Shown here piece after piece: positions 44,027 to 53,084 of a stretch of DNA of 64,000 nucleotides. The notes under the pieces were generated by a model. That model saw only the letters and a program-made list of their open reading frames with translations, was not told the origin of the DNA and did not search any database. Position 1 is the stretch's first letter. Every line of letters begins with the position of its first letter. Location of the stretch: NCBI RefSeq assembly GCF_004000235.1, contig NZ_RCIO01000001.1:1178400-1242399 (forward strand). The letters are read 5' to 3'. This stretch comes from Mesorhizobium sp. Z1-4. GTDB lineage: Bacteria > Pseudomonadota > Alphaproteobacteria > Rhizobiales > Rhizobiaceae. The position numbers and the translations under genes are program-made.

Positions 44027-44173
44027 GGGATCGCTTGGCTGATTGGCTCGTTTGTCGGTTGAAATTGACAAGCGTTACCGCTTTTGTCGAGACTGGGCTT
44101 GGCGCCGGATTGTCCATAGGGGAATTGGCAGCCGGGGACCGCCATGATAGTCCCCTTGACCAAATGATAAAAA

Positions 44174-44190
44174 ATCGCCGCAACGGCGAT
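44174..44190 (-). terminator. Leftward-facing terminator-like hairpin before the ABC operon
   Basis: ATCGCCG-caa-CGGCGAT is a perfect 7-bp stem with a 3-base loop. On the minus strand it is followed by TTTTTTATCA, a full U-tract. It lies 22 bases upstream of the ABC ATPase start, in a divergent region, so on the plus strand it is instead a hairpin just before the ribosome site. Function uncertain. Confidence 0.55.
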
Positions 44191-44211
44191 AAAAGAGAGT
44201 GGGAACGGTAG

Positions 44212-45744
44212 ATGGCGGAAGCGGCAATCGAGCTTGTCGGCATCAACAAGAGTTTTGGTGCGGTTCGCGCCAACCGGAACATCGACCTTAATATCCCCAA
44301 GGGGACAATTCACGGCATCATCGGCGAAAACGGCGCCGGCAAATCGACGCTGATGTCTATTCTCTACGGCTTCTACCAGGCCGACAGCGGGTCGATCAGT
44401 GTTGACGGCAAACCGACGACGATCCACACGCCCAACGATGCCATCGCGGCCGGCATCGGCATGGTTCACCAGCACTTCATGCTGGTCGAGAATTTCACGG
44501 TTCTGGAAAACATCATTCTCGGCGCCGAGGGCGAGGCGCTGCTCGGATCGTCCATCGCCAAGGCGCGGTCGGAACTGGAGCGGCTGGAGCGCGACTACGG
44601 GCTCGAGGTCGACCCCGATGCGATCATCGAGGAACTGCCGGTCGGCCTTCAGCAGCGGGTGGAGATCCTCAAGGCGCTCTATCGCGGCGCCGATATCCTC
44701 ATTCTCGACGAGCCGACCGGAGTGCTAACCCCGGCCGAGGCCGATCATTTGTTCCGCATTCTTGCCCAGCTCAAGGAGGAGGGCAAAACGGTGGTGCTGA
44801 TCACGCACAAACTGCGTGAGATCATGGCCATCACCGACAACGTGTCGGTGATGCGCCAGGGCGAGATGGTGGCCACCCGCAAGACAGCCGAAACCACAGT
44901 GGAGGAGCTCGCCGAGCTGATGGTCGGCCGCCGCGTGCTGCTGCGCGTCGAAAAGGGCGAGGCCAAGCCGGGCGATTTCAAACTTTCGGTGAAGGGCCTT
45001 ACGGTCAAGGATTCGCGCGGCGTCACCATGGTCAAGGACGTCTCCTTCGACGTCAGGGCGGGCGAGATTGTCGGGATCGCAGGCGTCGCGGGCAATGGAC
45101 AGTCGGAACTGCTGGAAACGATTGCCGGTATTCGCACCGCCGAAGCGGGCAAGGTGACGCTGCTCGGCGAGGAGATTGACGTCTCGGGCGCAACCGATCC
45201 AGGCGATCTGCGCGACCGCGGCCTGGCCCATGTGCCTGAGGATCGCCACCATGTCGGGCTGGTGCTGCAGTTCGAAGAGAACGAGAATTCCGTTCTCGGC
45301 TATCACGACGAGCCGCAATATCTGAAAGGCCCTTTCCTCGACCGCGAGAAGATCGTCGCGGAGGCCGGGGAAAACATGAAGAAATACGACATCCGCCCAG
45401 CCAATCCGATGCTCAAGACCGCCAACTTCTCGGGCGGCAATCAGCAGAAGATCGTGCTGGCGCGTGAAATGGAACAGGACCCCGAGGTTCTGATCGTCGG
45501 CCAGCCGACACGCGGCGTCGATGTCGGCGCGATCGAGTTCATCCACAAGCGCCTGATCGACATGCGCGATCAGGGCAAGGCGGTTCTCCTGATCTCGGTC
45601 GAACTGGACGAAGTCCGCTCTCTGTCGGACCGGATTCTGGTGATGTTCGACGGCCGTATCGTCGGTGAGCGCGGGCCGGACGCAACCGAAGGCGAACTTG
45701 GCCTGTTGATGGCCGGCGTCGAATCGAAGGAAGCCGCGGAATGA
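44212..45744 (+). CDS. Nucleoside ABC importer ATP-binding protein (two nucleotide-binding domains)
   Basis: A 510-residue double ATPase, as in sugar/nucleoside importers of the YufO/RbsA type. The first domain (about 5-240) has Walker A GENGAGKST, signature LPVGLQQRVEILKAL and Walker B ILILDEPT. The second (about 255-490) has a degenerate Walker A GVAGNGQSEL lacking the lysine, signature FSGGNQQKIVLARE and a changed Walker B VLIVGQPTRGVD, so only the first site probably hydrolyses ATP, as is usual in this family. It energises uptake by the two permeases that follow. Its stop overlaps the first permease start by four bases. Confidence 0.93.
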   Translation: MAEAAIELVGINKSFGAVRANRNIDLNIPKGTIHGIIGENGAGKSTLMSILYGFYQADSGSISVDGKPTTIHTPNDAIAAGIGMVHQHFMLVENFTVLENIILGAEGEALLGSSIAKARSELERLERDYGLEVDPDAIIEELPVGLQQRVEILKALYRGADILILDEPTGVLTPAEADHLFRILAQLKEEGKTVVLITHKLREIMAITDNVSVMRQGEMVATRKTAETTVEELAELMVGRRVLLRVEKGEAKPGDFKLSVKGLTVKDSRGVTMVKDVSFDVRAGEIVGIAGVAGNGQSELLETIAGIRTAEAGKVTLLGEEIDVSGATDPGDLRDRGLAHVPEDRHHVGLVLQFEENENSVLGYHDEPQYLKGPFLDREKIVAEAGENMKKYDIRPANPMLKTANFSGGNQQKIVLAREMEQDPEVLIVGQPTRGVDVGAIEFIHKRLIDMRDQGKAVLLISVELDEVRSLSDRILVMFDGRIVGERGPDATEGELGLLMAGVESKEAAE

Positions 45745-46880
45745 GCGCACCCTATGCAAAGCTGCCCGGCTGGGCCGACTACGGCCTCATTCCGGTTATC
45801 AATCTGCTGGTCGCATTCCTGGTTGCCGGCCTGGTTGTCATGCTGGTGGGTGAAAACCCGCTGCGTGCGGCGGGGATCCTCGTCGAGGGTGCGTTCGGCC
45901 GCGGTCAATCGATCGCCTATACGCTCTATTACGCCACGAGTTTCATCTTTACCGGGCTGGCTGTCGCGGTCGCGTTCCACTGCGGGCTGTTCAACATCGG
46001 CGGCGAAGGCCAGGCCTATATAGGCGGCATCGGCGTCGCCATCGTGTGCCTTTCGCTAGACGGCGTGTTCCCCTGGTGGATCAACTTTCCGCTGGCCATC
46101 CTCGGTGCCGGCGCCGTCGGTGCTTTCTGGGCCTTCATTCCGGGCATATTGCAGGCCAAGCGCGGCTCTCACATCGTCATCACCACCATCATGTTCAATT
46201 TCATCGCTGCCAGCGTGATGGTCTATCTGCTGGTCGATGTCATCAAACCGGCGGGCTCGATGGCTCCGCAGACCCGCACCTTCCTCGAAGGCGGGCAGCT
46301 GCCGAAACTCAACTGGCTGATCGAGATGTTCGGCTTGCCGATACGCTCGTCGCCTTTCAACATCACCTTCCTGCTGGCTCTGGTCTGCGCATGGCTTGTC
46401 TGGCTGCTGATCTGGCGCACAAAACTGGGCTACGAAATCCGCACGCAAGGCCACAGCCCGAAGGCAGCCCGATATGCCGGCATCGGCGAAGCACGCATCA
46501 TCGTGATAACGATGATCATCTCCGGAGCGCTCGCCGGCATGATGGCACTCAACCCGATCATGGGCGACCAGCACCGGGTGCAGCTCGACTTCGTTACCGG
46601 CGCGGGGTTTGTCGGCATCGCCGTTGCGCTGATGGGCCGTTCGCATCCCGTCGGCATTATTCCGGCGGCAATCCTCTTCGGCGCGCTCTACCAGGGCGGC
46701 GCGGAACTTTCGTTCGAAATACCGACGATCAGCCGCGACATGATCGTGATCATTCAGGGTCTCGTCATCCTGTTCGCGGGCGCACTGGAGCACATGTTCC
46801 GGCCGCAGATACAGACTTTGTTCGCAACCCTGCGGCCGCGATCGGCCGGGGTCGAGGCCACAAGCGGTGAGGGAGCCTGA
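45741..46880 (+). CDS. Nucleoside ABC importer permease 1 (YufP-like)
   Basis: A 379-residue inner-membrane permease of the branched-chain/sugar-type fold, with 9 or 10 helices. It shows ALYYATSFIFTGLAVAVAFHCGLFNIGGEGQ near the middle and TKLGYEIRTQGHSPKAARYAG, the loop that contacts the ATPase. It follows the ATPase by a four-base overlap (ATGA) and precedes permease 2 by one base. With the BMP-family receptor it should import purine or pyrimidine nucleosides for the salvage enzymes downstream. Specificity is inferred from the family and the neighbours. Confidence 0.92.
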   Translation: MSAPYAKLPGWADYGLIPVINLLVAFLVAGLVVMLVGENPLRAAGILVEGAFGRGQSIAYTLYYATSFIFTGLAVAVAFHCGLFNIGGEGQAYIGGIGVAIVCLSLDGVFPWWINFPLAILGAGAVGAFWAFIPGILQAKRGSHIVITTIMFNFIAASVMVYLLVDVIKPAGSMAPQTRTFLEGGQLPKLNWLIEMFGLPIRSSPFNITFLLALVCAWLVWLLIWRTKLGYEIRTQGHSPKAARYAGIGEARIIVITMIISGALAGMMALNPIMGDQHRVQLDFVTGAGFVGIAVALMGRSHPVGIIPAAILFGALYQGGAELSFEIPTISRDMIVIIQGLVILFAGALEHMFRPQIQTLFATLRPRSAGVEATSGEGA

Positions 46881-46881
46881 C

Positions 46882-47853
46882 ATGGAGTTCTTCACCACCA
46901 TCGTCCAGATACTCGATTCCACCGTGCGGCTTTCGGTGCCGCTGCTGCTTGCCTGCCTTGCCGGGCTCTATTCGGAACGCTCCGGCATTTTCGACATCGG
47001 TCTGGAGGGCAAAATGCTGGCCGGCGCGTTCGCGGCCGGGGCGGCGGCGGCCGTCATGGGCTCGGCCTGGGCCGGGCTTGCCATGGCGGTGCTCATTTCC
47101 GTCGGGCTCGCGCTCGTTCACGGCTTCGCCTCCATCACCCATCGCGGCAACCAGATCGTGTCGGGCGTGGCGATCAATTTCATCGCCGCCGGTTCCACCA
47201 TCATCCTCGGCCAGGCCTGGTTCAGCCAGGGCGGGCGTACGCCTTCGCTGTCGGCCGAGGGCCGTTTCGGCGCCGTCAATCTGCCTTTCGCGGACGCGGT
47301 GGCCGACGTCCCGATAGTCGGCCCAATCTATTCCGAGCTTTTGTCCGGCCATTCGCTGCTGGTCTATTTCGCCTTCGCCATGGTGCCATTCACCTGGTGG
47401 GTGCTCTTCCGCACGCGCTTCGGATTGCGACTGCGCGCCGTCGGCGAAAACCCTGCCGCGGTGGACACCGCGGGCATCTCGGTCACATGGCTGCGTTATC
47501 GCGCGGTGATCTGCACCGGCATTCTGTGCGGGTTTGCCGGCGCCTATCTGGCGCTCGCCATGAATGCCGGTTTCGTCAAGGACATGACCGCCGGGCGCGG
47601 CTTCATCGCGCTTGCAGCGCTCATCTTCGCCAAATGGCGACCGGTGCCGGCAATGATGGCCTGCCTGCTGTTCGGTTTCCTCGACGCGGCCGCGATCCGG
47701 CTCGGCGGATCGCCGCTGCCGCTTGTCGGCCGCGTGCCGGTGCAGTTCTTCCAGGCGCTGCCTTACGTGCTGACGGTTGTGCTGCTCGCAGGCTTCATCG
47801 GCAAGGCGATCCCGCCGCGCGCCGGCGGCCAACCTTATGTGAAAGAAAGATGA
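46882..47853 (+). CDS. Nucleoside ABC importer permease 2 (YufQ-like)
   Basis: A 323-residue permease, partner of the previous one. It has about eight to ten helices and the typical LLLACLAGLYSERSGIFDIG opening, NQIVSGVAINFIAAG in the middle, and the ATPase-contact loop TRFGLRLRAVGENPAAVDTAG. The ATG at 46882 is used because GTGAGGGAGC lies just upstream; an in-frame GTG at 46867 would overlap permease 1. A mosaic inverted repeat follows before cdd, so the transport and salvage genes may be partly uncoupled. Confidence 0.92.
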   Translation: MEFFTTIVQILDSTVRLSVPLLLACLAGLYSERSGIFDIGLEGKMLAGAFAAGAAAAVMGSAWAGLAMAVLISVGLALVHGFASITHRGNQIVSGVAINFIAAGSTIILGQAWFSQGGRTPSLSAEGRFGAVNLPFADAVADVPIVGPIYSELLSGHSLLVYFAFAMVPFTWWVLFRTRFGLRLRAVGENPAAVDTAGISVTWLRYRAVICTGILCGFAGAYLALAMNAGFVKDMTAGRGFIALAALIFAKWRPVPAMMACLLFGFLDAAAIRLGGSPLPLVGRVPVQFFQALPYVLTVVLLAGFIGKAIPPRAGGQPYVKER

Positions 47854-47858
47854 GATCC

Positions 47859-47935
47859 GTGAATGGTGAATGGACAATAGGAGCCAACAACTCTCCTGGT
47901 CCGTACCATTTACCATTCACTATTCACCATTCACC
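47859..47935. repeat. Intergenic inverted repeat (ATTCAC-type palindrome)
   Basis: Arms GTGAATGGTGAATGG (47859-47873) and CTATTCACCATTCAC (47920-47934) pair at 14 of 15 positions. The right side carries three ATTCAC units in tandem. Inside the loop, GGAC/GTCC (47872-47875 and 47899-47902) and AGGAG/CTCCT (47879-47883 and 47893-47897) can pair as well. The element fills the gap between permease 2 and cdd and looks like a non-autonomous intergenic palindrome. Confidence 0.75.
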
Positions 47936-47958
47936 CCGCCGAGACGGAACCGCTACAC

Positions 47959-48351
47959 ATGTCCCATGACCTCTACCTCGCAGCGCGCGAAGCGATGGCG
48001 AAGTGCCATGCGCCATACTCCAAATTTCCGGTAGGGGCTGCGATCCGCACGGAGGATGGCCGTGTCTTTTCCGGTGCCAATATCGAAAACGCCTCCTTCC
48101 CCGAAGGCTGGTGCGCGGAAACGACCGCGCTTTCGCATTATGTGATGGGCGGCGGTGGGCGCATCACGGAGATAGCCGTGACGGCGCAGAAGATGGCGCG
48201 TATCACGCCTTGCGGCGGCTGCCGGCAGCGTCTTGCCGAGTTCGCGGGGCGGGACGCCAAGCTCTATCTGTGCGACGAGACCGGCGTGGTGGAAACGCTG
48301 TCGATGGCGGAGATCCTCCCACTCGGTTTCGAGGGAGACACGCTGAAATGA
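47959..48351 (+). CDS. cdd: Cytidine deaminase
   Basis: Deaminates cytidine and deoxycytidine to uridine and deoxyuridine. The 130-residue length is that of the tetrameric zinc enzyme. The active site is CAE at 52-54 (within WCAETTAL), with Glu54 the proton shuttle, and the other zinc cysteines at 85 and 88 (PCGGCRQ). FSGANIENASFPEGW forms the substrate loop. Its stop overlaps the next gene's start by four bases (ATGA). It begins the salvage part of the locus, right after the mosaic repeat. Confidence 0.96.
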   Translation: MSHDLYLAAREAMAKCHAPYSKFPVGAAIRTEDGRVFSGANIENASFPEGWCAETTALSHYVMGGGGRITEIAVTAQKMARITPCGGCRQRLAEFAGRDAKLYLCDETGVVETLSMAEILPLGFEGDTLK

Positions 48352-49151
48352 AGCAGGCTGAGGCGCGGCTTGTCGAGGCGCTCAACGGCATTGCGGCCGA
48401 TACCGCGTTGGTGCTTGGTTCCGGGCTCGGCGGCCTGGTGGACGAGGTCGAAAGCCCGGTCCGCGTGCCGTATGGCGACCTGCCGGGTTTCCCGCAGAGC
48501 GGCGTCACCGGTCACGCGGGCGAAGTCGTCGCGGGCTATCTTGCCGGGGCCCCAGTCGTCATGCTTTCGGGCCGGGCCCATTATTACGAGCACGGCAATG
48601 CCGCCGCCATGCGCCCCGCGCTGGATGTGCTGGCGGGCATTGGCATCAAGAAGCTGATCCTCACCAACGCCGCCGGTTCGCTGGAGCCCGAAATGGGGCC
48701 GGGGTCCGTGATGCTGATCGAGGACCACATCAACTTCTCCGGCACCAACCCGCTTTTCGGCGAGCCGTCCGACAAGCGCTTTGTCGGCCTGACGGAGGCT
48801 TACGACCCGGGCATGCGCGCGGCACTCCTGAAAGCCGCGCTCGACACCGGCACCGACCTCCACAAAGGCGTTTACATGTGGTTTTCGGGCCCCTCCTTCG
48901 AAACCCCCGCCGAAATCCGCATGGCCCGCGTGATGGGCGCCACCGCGGTCGGCATGTCGACCGTGCCGGAGGTCATTCTCGCCCGCTTCCTCGGGCTTCG
49001 CGCGGCAGCCTGCTCGGTGATCACGAACCTTGCCGCGGGCATGTCCGGCAGCGAGCTTTCGCACCAGGAAACGAAGGAAATGGCGCCGCTGGGCGGCAAG
49101 CGGCTGGCGGCTATCCTGAAAGAATATTTCCGGGCCGGCGGCAATGTCTAA
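48348..49151 (+). CDS. Purine-nucleoside phosphorylase, trimeric (PNP/XapA) type
   Basis: A 267-residue enzyme that splits inosine, guanosine or their deoxy forms with phosphate. The family signatures are LVLGSGLGGLVDEV at the N-terminus (phosphate loop), GRAHYYEHG, LTNAAGSLEPEMGPGSVMLI, FSGPSFETPAEIR and the base-binding VITNLAAGMSG near the end. The length and these motifs mark the trimeric low-molecular-mass class and not hexameric DeoD. It starts with a four-base overlap after cdd. A second mosaic repeat follows before deoA. Confidence 0.94.
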   Translation: MKQAEARLVEALNGIAADTALVLGSGLGGLVDEVESPVRVPYGDLPGFPQSGVTGHAGEVVAGYLAGAPVVMLSGRAHYYEHGNAAAMRPALDVLAGIGIKKLILTNAAGSLEPEMGPGSVMLIEDHINFSGTNPLFGEPSDKRFVGLTEAYDPGMRAALLKAALDTGTDLHKGVYMWFSGPSFETPAEIRMARVMGATAVGMSTVPEVILARFLGLRAAACSVITNLAAGMSGSELSHQETKEMAPLGGKRLAAILKEYFRAGGNV

Positions 49152-49159
49152 CACGGTCT

Positions 49160-49300
49160 TTACCTTCCCCCTTGTGGGGAGGGCTGGTGAGCCTGCGTTG
49201 CAAGGCAGCGGGGGTGAGATGGGGTGGGGGCCGAGCTCCATTCGCCGCCAGCCCCACCCTGGCGCTTTGCTGCGACCCTCCGCACGAGAGGGAGGGTAGG
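49160..49300. repeat. GC-rich intergenic mosaic repeat
   Basis: About 140 bases that can fold into a branched structure: CCTTCCCC/GGGGAGGG near the left end, GGGGTGGGG pairing with CCCCACC in the middle, and ACCCTCC/GGGAGGGT at the right end. The layout is that of the rhizobial intergenic mosaic elements. Its right end provides the GGAGGGTAGG ribosome site of deoA. Confidence 0.75.
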
Positions 49301-50617
49301 ATGCTCCCCCAGGAAATCATCCGCAGGAAACGCGACGGCGGACAGCTGAGCGCCGAGGAGATCGGCGCTTTCGTTGAAGGGCTAGCCAAGGGCTCCTTCA
49401 CCGAGGGCCAGGTGGCGGCTCTCGCCATGGCCATTTTCCTGAATGGCATGAACCGCGACGAGGCGGTGGCGCTCACGCTCGCCATGCGCGATTCGGGCGA
49501 CGTGCTCGACTGGTCCGACCTTCCCGGGCCGGCTGCCGACAAGCACTCAACGGGCGGCGTCGGCGACAATGTCTCGCTGATGCTGGCGCCCATCGTGGCG
49601 GCCTGCGGCGCTTTCGTGCCCATGATCTCCGGGCGCGGCCTTGGCCACACCGGCGGCACGCTGGACAAGATGGATTCCATTCCCGGCTATACTTCGCAGC
49701 CGGATAATGCGCTGTTCCGCAAGACGGTGCGTGAGGTTGGTTGCGCCATCATCGGCCAGACCGCCCGCCTGGCTCCGGCCGACAAGCGCTTTTATGCGAT
49801 CCGCGACGTGACCGGCACGGTGGAATCGATCCCGCTGATCACCGCGTCCATTCTGTCGAAGAAGCTCGCCGCCGGTCTTGGCTCGCTTGTCCTCGATGTG
49901 AAGTCCGGCAACGGCGCCTTCATGGCTACGGCGCGTGATGCCGGCAGGCTTGCCCGCAGCCTGGTGGAAACCGCAAATGGCGCCGGCCTGCCAACGACGG
50001 CACTGATCACCGACATGAACGAACCGCTGGCATCGGCCGCCGGAAATGCGGTGGAGGTGGCCAACGCGGTCGAATTCCTCACCGGAAAGCGCGACAGGCG
50101 GCTGGAATCGGTCACGCTTGCGCTCGCCGCCGAAATGCTGATGTCGTCCGGCATCGCAACCTCGATTCACGAGGCGGCACTGGTATCGCGCACAGCGCTC
50201 GACAATGGCGATGCCGCGGAGGTTTTCGGACGCATGGTCTCGGCACTCGGCGGCCCGTCAGACTTCGTTGAGAACTATCGCCGGCATTTGCCCCCCGCCG
50301 AGGTAGAATTCGCCGTCAAGGCGGACCGCGGCGGCTATGTGACGGCCGTCAAGACGCGTGACATCGGCATCGCCGTCGTTGCCATGGGCGGCGGCCGCAC
50401 AGATCCGGGCGCTGCAATCGACCATGCGGTCGGCATCACGCGGCTGCTGCCGGCAGGTTCGGAAGTCGCCGCCGGCGACGCTCTGGCGCTGGTCCACGCG
50501 CGCTCGCAGGCGCAGGCACAAGAAGCCGCACGGGCCATACGCAAGGCTTATTCCATTGAAGACAAAAAGCCGACGGTGCAACGCCCTGTCCGGCGCCGTG
50601 TGGTTGCGGACGGCTAG
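49301..50617 (+). CDS. deoA: Thymidine/pyrimidine-nucleoside phosphorylase
   Basis: A 438-residue enzyme that splits thymidine (and deoxyuridine) with phosphate. The N-terminal helical domain EIIRRKRDGGQLSAEEIGAF is followed by DKHSTGGVGD, the phosphate-binding loop, then GRGLGHTGGTLDK and SILSKKLAAGLGSLVLDVKS, all strongly conserved in the family. The DeoA-type dimer fits. The ATG at 49301 follows GGAGGGTAGG of the mosaic repeat; an upstream reading frame of some 140 codons lies inside the previous gene and the repeat. It abuts the convergent protease gene with no gap. Confidence 0.95.
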   Translation: MLPQEIIRRKRDGGQLSAEEIGAFVEGLAKGSFTEGQVAALAMAIFLNGMNRDEAVALTLAMRDSGDVLDWSDLPGPAADKHSTGGVGDNVSLMLAPIVAACGAFVPMISGRGLGHTGGTLDKMDSIPGYTSQPDNALFRKTVREVGCAIIGQTARLAPADKRFYAIRDVTGTVESIPLITASILSKKLAAGLGSLVLDVKSGNGAFMATARDAGRLARSLVETANGAGLPTTALITDMNEPLASAAGNAVEVANAVEFLTGKRDRRLESVTLALAAEMLMSSGIATSIHEAALVSRTALDNGDAAEVFGRMVSALGGPSDFVENYRRHLPPAEVEFAVKADRGGYVTAVKTRDIGIAVVAMGGGRTDPGAAIDHAVGITRLLPAGSEVAAGDALALVHARSQAQAQEAARAIRKAYSIEDKKPTVQRPVRRRVVADG

Positions 50618-51187
50618 TTACTGCTCGAGCACCAGCTCGCCATATTCGACCTTGTAGCCCGACAGCCGGCTGAGGAAGCTCATGCCGACCAGAGTGCCGG
50701 CCAGTGCCTGATCCTCAAGCACCACCGCCTGAACGTCGCGCACGCGAATACGGCCAACCTCCACCGTCTCGATCATCGCCACCGCGGCTTTGGTCGTACC
50801 GTTGGCAGTCCTCACCTCATGCTCGAAATCGCTGTTGCCGAGGCTGATTCCCAGCCGGCGCGCGGTCGAGCGGTTGATGGCGATCAGTGTCGCCCCGGTA
50901 TCGATGAGCGCGTCCACCGAGCGCCCGTTGAGGCGGAAATCGGCGCGGTAATGGCCGGCGCTGTCGGCCTTGATGCCGAATGAGCGGCTTGAGCGCGCAA
51001 GTCGGGACTGTTCGGGCGCCATCTTGTTGACGACGACAATCTGCCGGTCCTGCTTGGGTTCTGCCGCGCGCTCTTCAACCGCCCGTTCCATCAGGCGGTG
51101 AAATGTCTCGGGACTGCTCTGGTAGAGGATCGGCACGGAAGCCGAGCTTCCGGCGAAAATGCCGAGAATGAGAAGTTTGCGCAGCAT
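50618..51187 (-). CDS. Membrane-anchored retropepsin-like aspartic protease
   Basis: A 189-residue protein with an N-terminal membrane segment (about 4-22, ILGIFAGSSASVPIL) and a C-terminal retropepsin-like domain (about 75-185). The catalytic motif is LIDTGATLIAI, the Asp-Thr-Gly of clan AA, and later GTLVGMSFLSRL, the second conserved loop; the family belongs to the TIGR02281-like bacterial single-domain proteases. It would act as a dimer, probably in the periplasm. Its natural substrate is unknown. It is convergent with deoA, the two stops being adjacent. Confidence 0.9.
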   Translation of the reverse strand: MLRKLLILGIFAGSSASVPILYQSSPETFHRLMERAVEERAAEPKQDRQIVVVNKMAPEQSRLARSSRSFGIKADSAGHYRADFRLNGRSVDALIDTGATLIAINRSTARRLGISLGNSDFEHEVRTANGTTKAAVAMIETVEVGRIRVRDVQAVVLEDQALAGTLVGMSFLSRLSGYKVEYGELVLEQ

Positions 51188-51280
51188 GCGGCCCGCCCTT
51201 GTTCGGCAGACACTCTAATTTGCGCAGGCTAGCCCGCGGTTAACGGGAGCGATCACCCCGCCGGCAGAGTTAAGCGTTGG

Positions 51281-51910
51281 TTACTTCGTTCCGTACATGC
51301 GGTCACCCGCGTCGCCCAGTCCAGGAACGATGTAACCCTTCTCGTTGAGGTGGCTGTCGATAGACGCGGTGAAAACCGGCACATCGGGATGTGCCTTGGT
51401 GAAGTTCTCGATTCCCTCCGGTGCGGCAAGCAGGCACAGAAACCTTATGTTCGTAGCGCCGCGGTCCTTCAGCTTGTCGACCGCCGCTATCGAGGAGTTG
51501 CCCGTCGCCAGCATCGGATCGACCACGATGATGAGCCGGTCTTCCAGATCGCTGGGCGCCTTGAAGAAATACTCTACCGCTTCCAGCGTGTCGTGATCGC
51601 GGTAAAGCCCGACATGGGCCACCCGCGCTGCCGGCACCAGGTCCAACATGCCGTCCAGCAGCCCGTTGCCGGCCCGCAGAACCGAGGCAAAAACGAGCTT
51701 CTTGCCTTCAAGTATGGGCGCGTCCATCGGTTCAAGCGGAGTGTCGATACGTGTTGTCGTCAGCTCAAGGTCGCGCGTCACCTCATAACAGAGCAGCAGC
51801 GAAATCTCGCGCAGCAGCCGCCGGAAACTGGCCGTCGAGGTCTCCTTGTTGCGCATGATACTGAGCTTGTGCTGGACCAGCGGATGATCGACGACAGTGA
51901 CGCTCTTCAT
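51281..51910 (-). CDS. upp: Uracil phosphoribosyltransferase
   Basis: Salvages uracil to UMP with PRPP in the cytoplasm. The 209-residue length is typical. Motifs: [22 protein letters not shown] at the N-terminus, the PRPP loop [12 protein letters not shown], and the uracil-binding tail [17 protein letters not shown]. The ATG at 51910 has GAGGAG at 7 bases; an in-frame ATG 21 bases upstream is less well placed. It is downstream of add (96 bases) on the same strand and may share its transcript. Confidence 0.96.
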   Translation of the reverse strand: MKSVTVVDHPLVQHKLSIMRNKETSTASFRRLLREISLLLCYEVTRDLELTTTRIDTPLEPMDAPILEGKKLVFASVLRAGNGLLDGMLDLVPAARVAHVGLYRDHDTLEAVEYFFKAPSDLEDRLIIVVDPMLATGNSSIAAVDKLKDRGATNIRFLCLLAAPEGIENFTKAHPDVPVFTASIDSHLNEKGYIVPGLGDAGDRMYGTK

Positions 51911-52006
51911 GCGGCTGCTCCTCATTTCCATGGTTGTTGCTCTACCTTAGCCCGCACGCCGGTCCGATACACCACCGCCGGCCCGCGCGATCACAGATTT
52001 CGTCGA

Positions 52007-52972
52007 TTATCCGTCTAGCCGCGCCTCAAGCCTGGCGCGCGTTTCTTCGTCTACAAATGCCGCCGCAAGGGCGGTCCGGGTCACCTCGGCCAGGTCTTCC
52101 GCGTCCATACCAAAATGCTCCACCGCCACCTCATATTCCTTCTTCAGCGAGGTGTGAAAGTAGGGCGGGTCGTCGGCATTGAGCGTCACCCGGCAGCCCG
52201 CCCCGCGCAATTCCGGAAACGGATGGGATGCATAGTCCGGGAACACTTTCAGCTCGATATTCGACACCGGGCACACTTCCAGTACCACACCCTCGTCCGC
52301 GATCCGCTTCACGAGCTCAGGGTTTTCGATTGCCCGCACGCCATGGCCGATGCGCGACGGGCGGATATGGTCGAGTGCGTCGCGCACGCTCTCCCAGCCC
52401 ACCAGCTCGCCGGCATGAACCGTGATGCCGAGGCCAGCCTCGCGGGCAATATCGAAAGCCCGCGCATAGTCGGCATGCTGGCCGAAGCGCTCCTCGCCAG
52501 CCATGCCGTAGCCGGTCACCAGCGGGTGCCCGCAATTCACCGCGAAGCGCGCCGCATCTTCAACCGATTCCACGCCGAAATGGCGTACGCCGGTGACGAT
52601 CATGCGCGATTCTATGCCGGTCGCCTGCTTCGCGCGGCGCATGCCTTCGCCAAGCGCGTTTGTGTAGGTCTCCGGCGACAGGCCGGCGCGCCGCGCATGG
52701 TCGGGCGACGTGAAGAACTCCGAATAGATCGCACCATCGTTCGCCAGGCCGGTCAGATAGTGTTCTGCGAGCAGCGCATAGTCCTCCTCGTCGCGAAACA
52801 GATCGGCCGAAAAGTCGTACGCGGCAAGGAAGGTAGTGAAATCCTCCCACACGAAGGCGCCGTCGCGAATGAAGCGGGACGTGTCGGCGCCGTATTTGCG
52901 CGCCTGGCGTTCCACCAGCTCAGGCGCTGCGGCGCCCTCGATATGACAGTGCAGTTCGGCCATCGCCACCAT
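52007..52972 (-). CDS. add: Adenosine deaminase
   Basis: Deaminates adenosine to inosine. The 321-residue protein is a TIM-barrel zinc amidohydrolase. Visible motifs: [15 protein letters not shown] at the N-terminus (zinc His pair), ITVHAGE (third zinc His), [11 protein letters not shown], and LNADDP near the end (metal Asp). The HCHIEG spelling is a small departure from the common HxHLxG. The start ATG at 52972 follows GAGAG; an ATG at 52963 is possible. It closes the salvage set: adenosine to inosine, then hypoxanthine by the phosphorylase. Confidence 0.93.
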   Translation of the reverse strand: MVAMAELHCHIEGAAAPELVERQARKYGADTSRFIRDGAFVWEDFTTFLAAYDFSADLFRDEEDYALLAEHYLTGLANDGAIYSEFFTSPDHARRAGLSPETYTNALGEGMRRAKQATGIESRMIVTGVRHFGVESVEDAARFAVNCGHPLVTGYGMAGEERFGQHADYARAFDIAREAGLGITVHAGELVGWESVRDALDHIRPSRIGHGVRAIENPELVKRIADEGVVLEVCPVSNIELKVFPDYASHPFPELRGAGCRVTLNADDPPYFHTSLKKEYEVAVEHFGMDAEDLAEVTRTALAAAFVDEETRARLEARLDG

Positions 52973-53084
52973 TGGTGCTCTCCTTAACCAAGCGAGCGGG
53001 GCGCGGCCCTTCATCGCGGCTGAGACAATAGCGCCCGCAAATTCGATGGGCTATGGTCCGCCCGGTTTTTGACAGGAAATAGCA

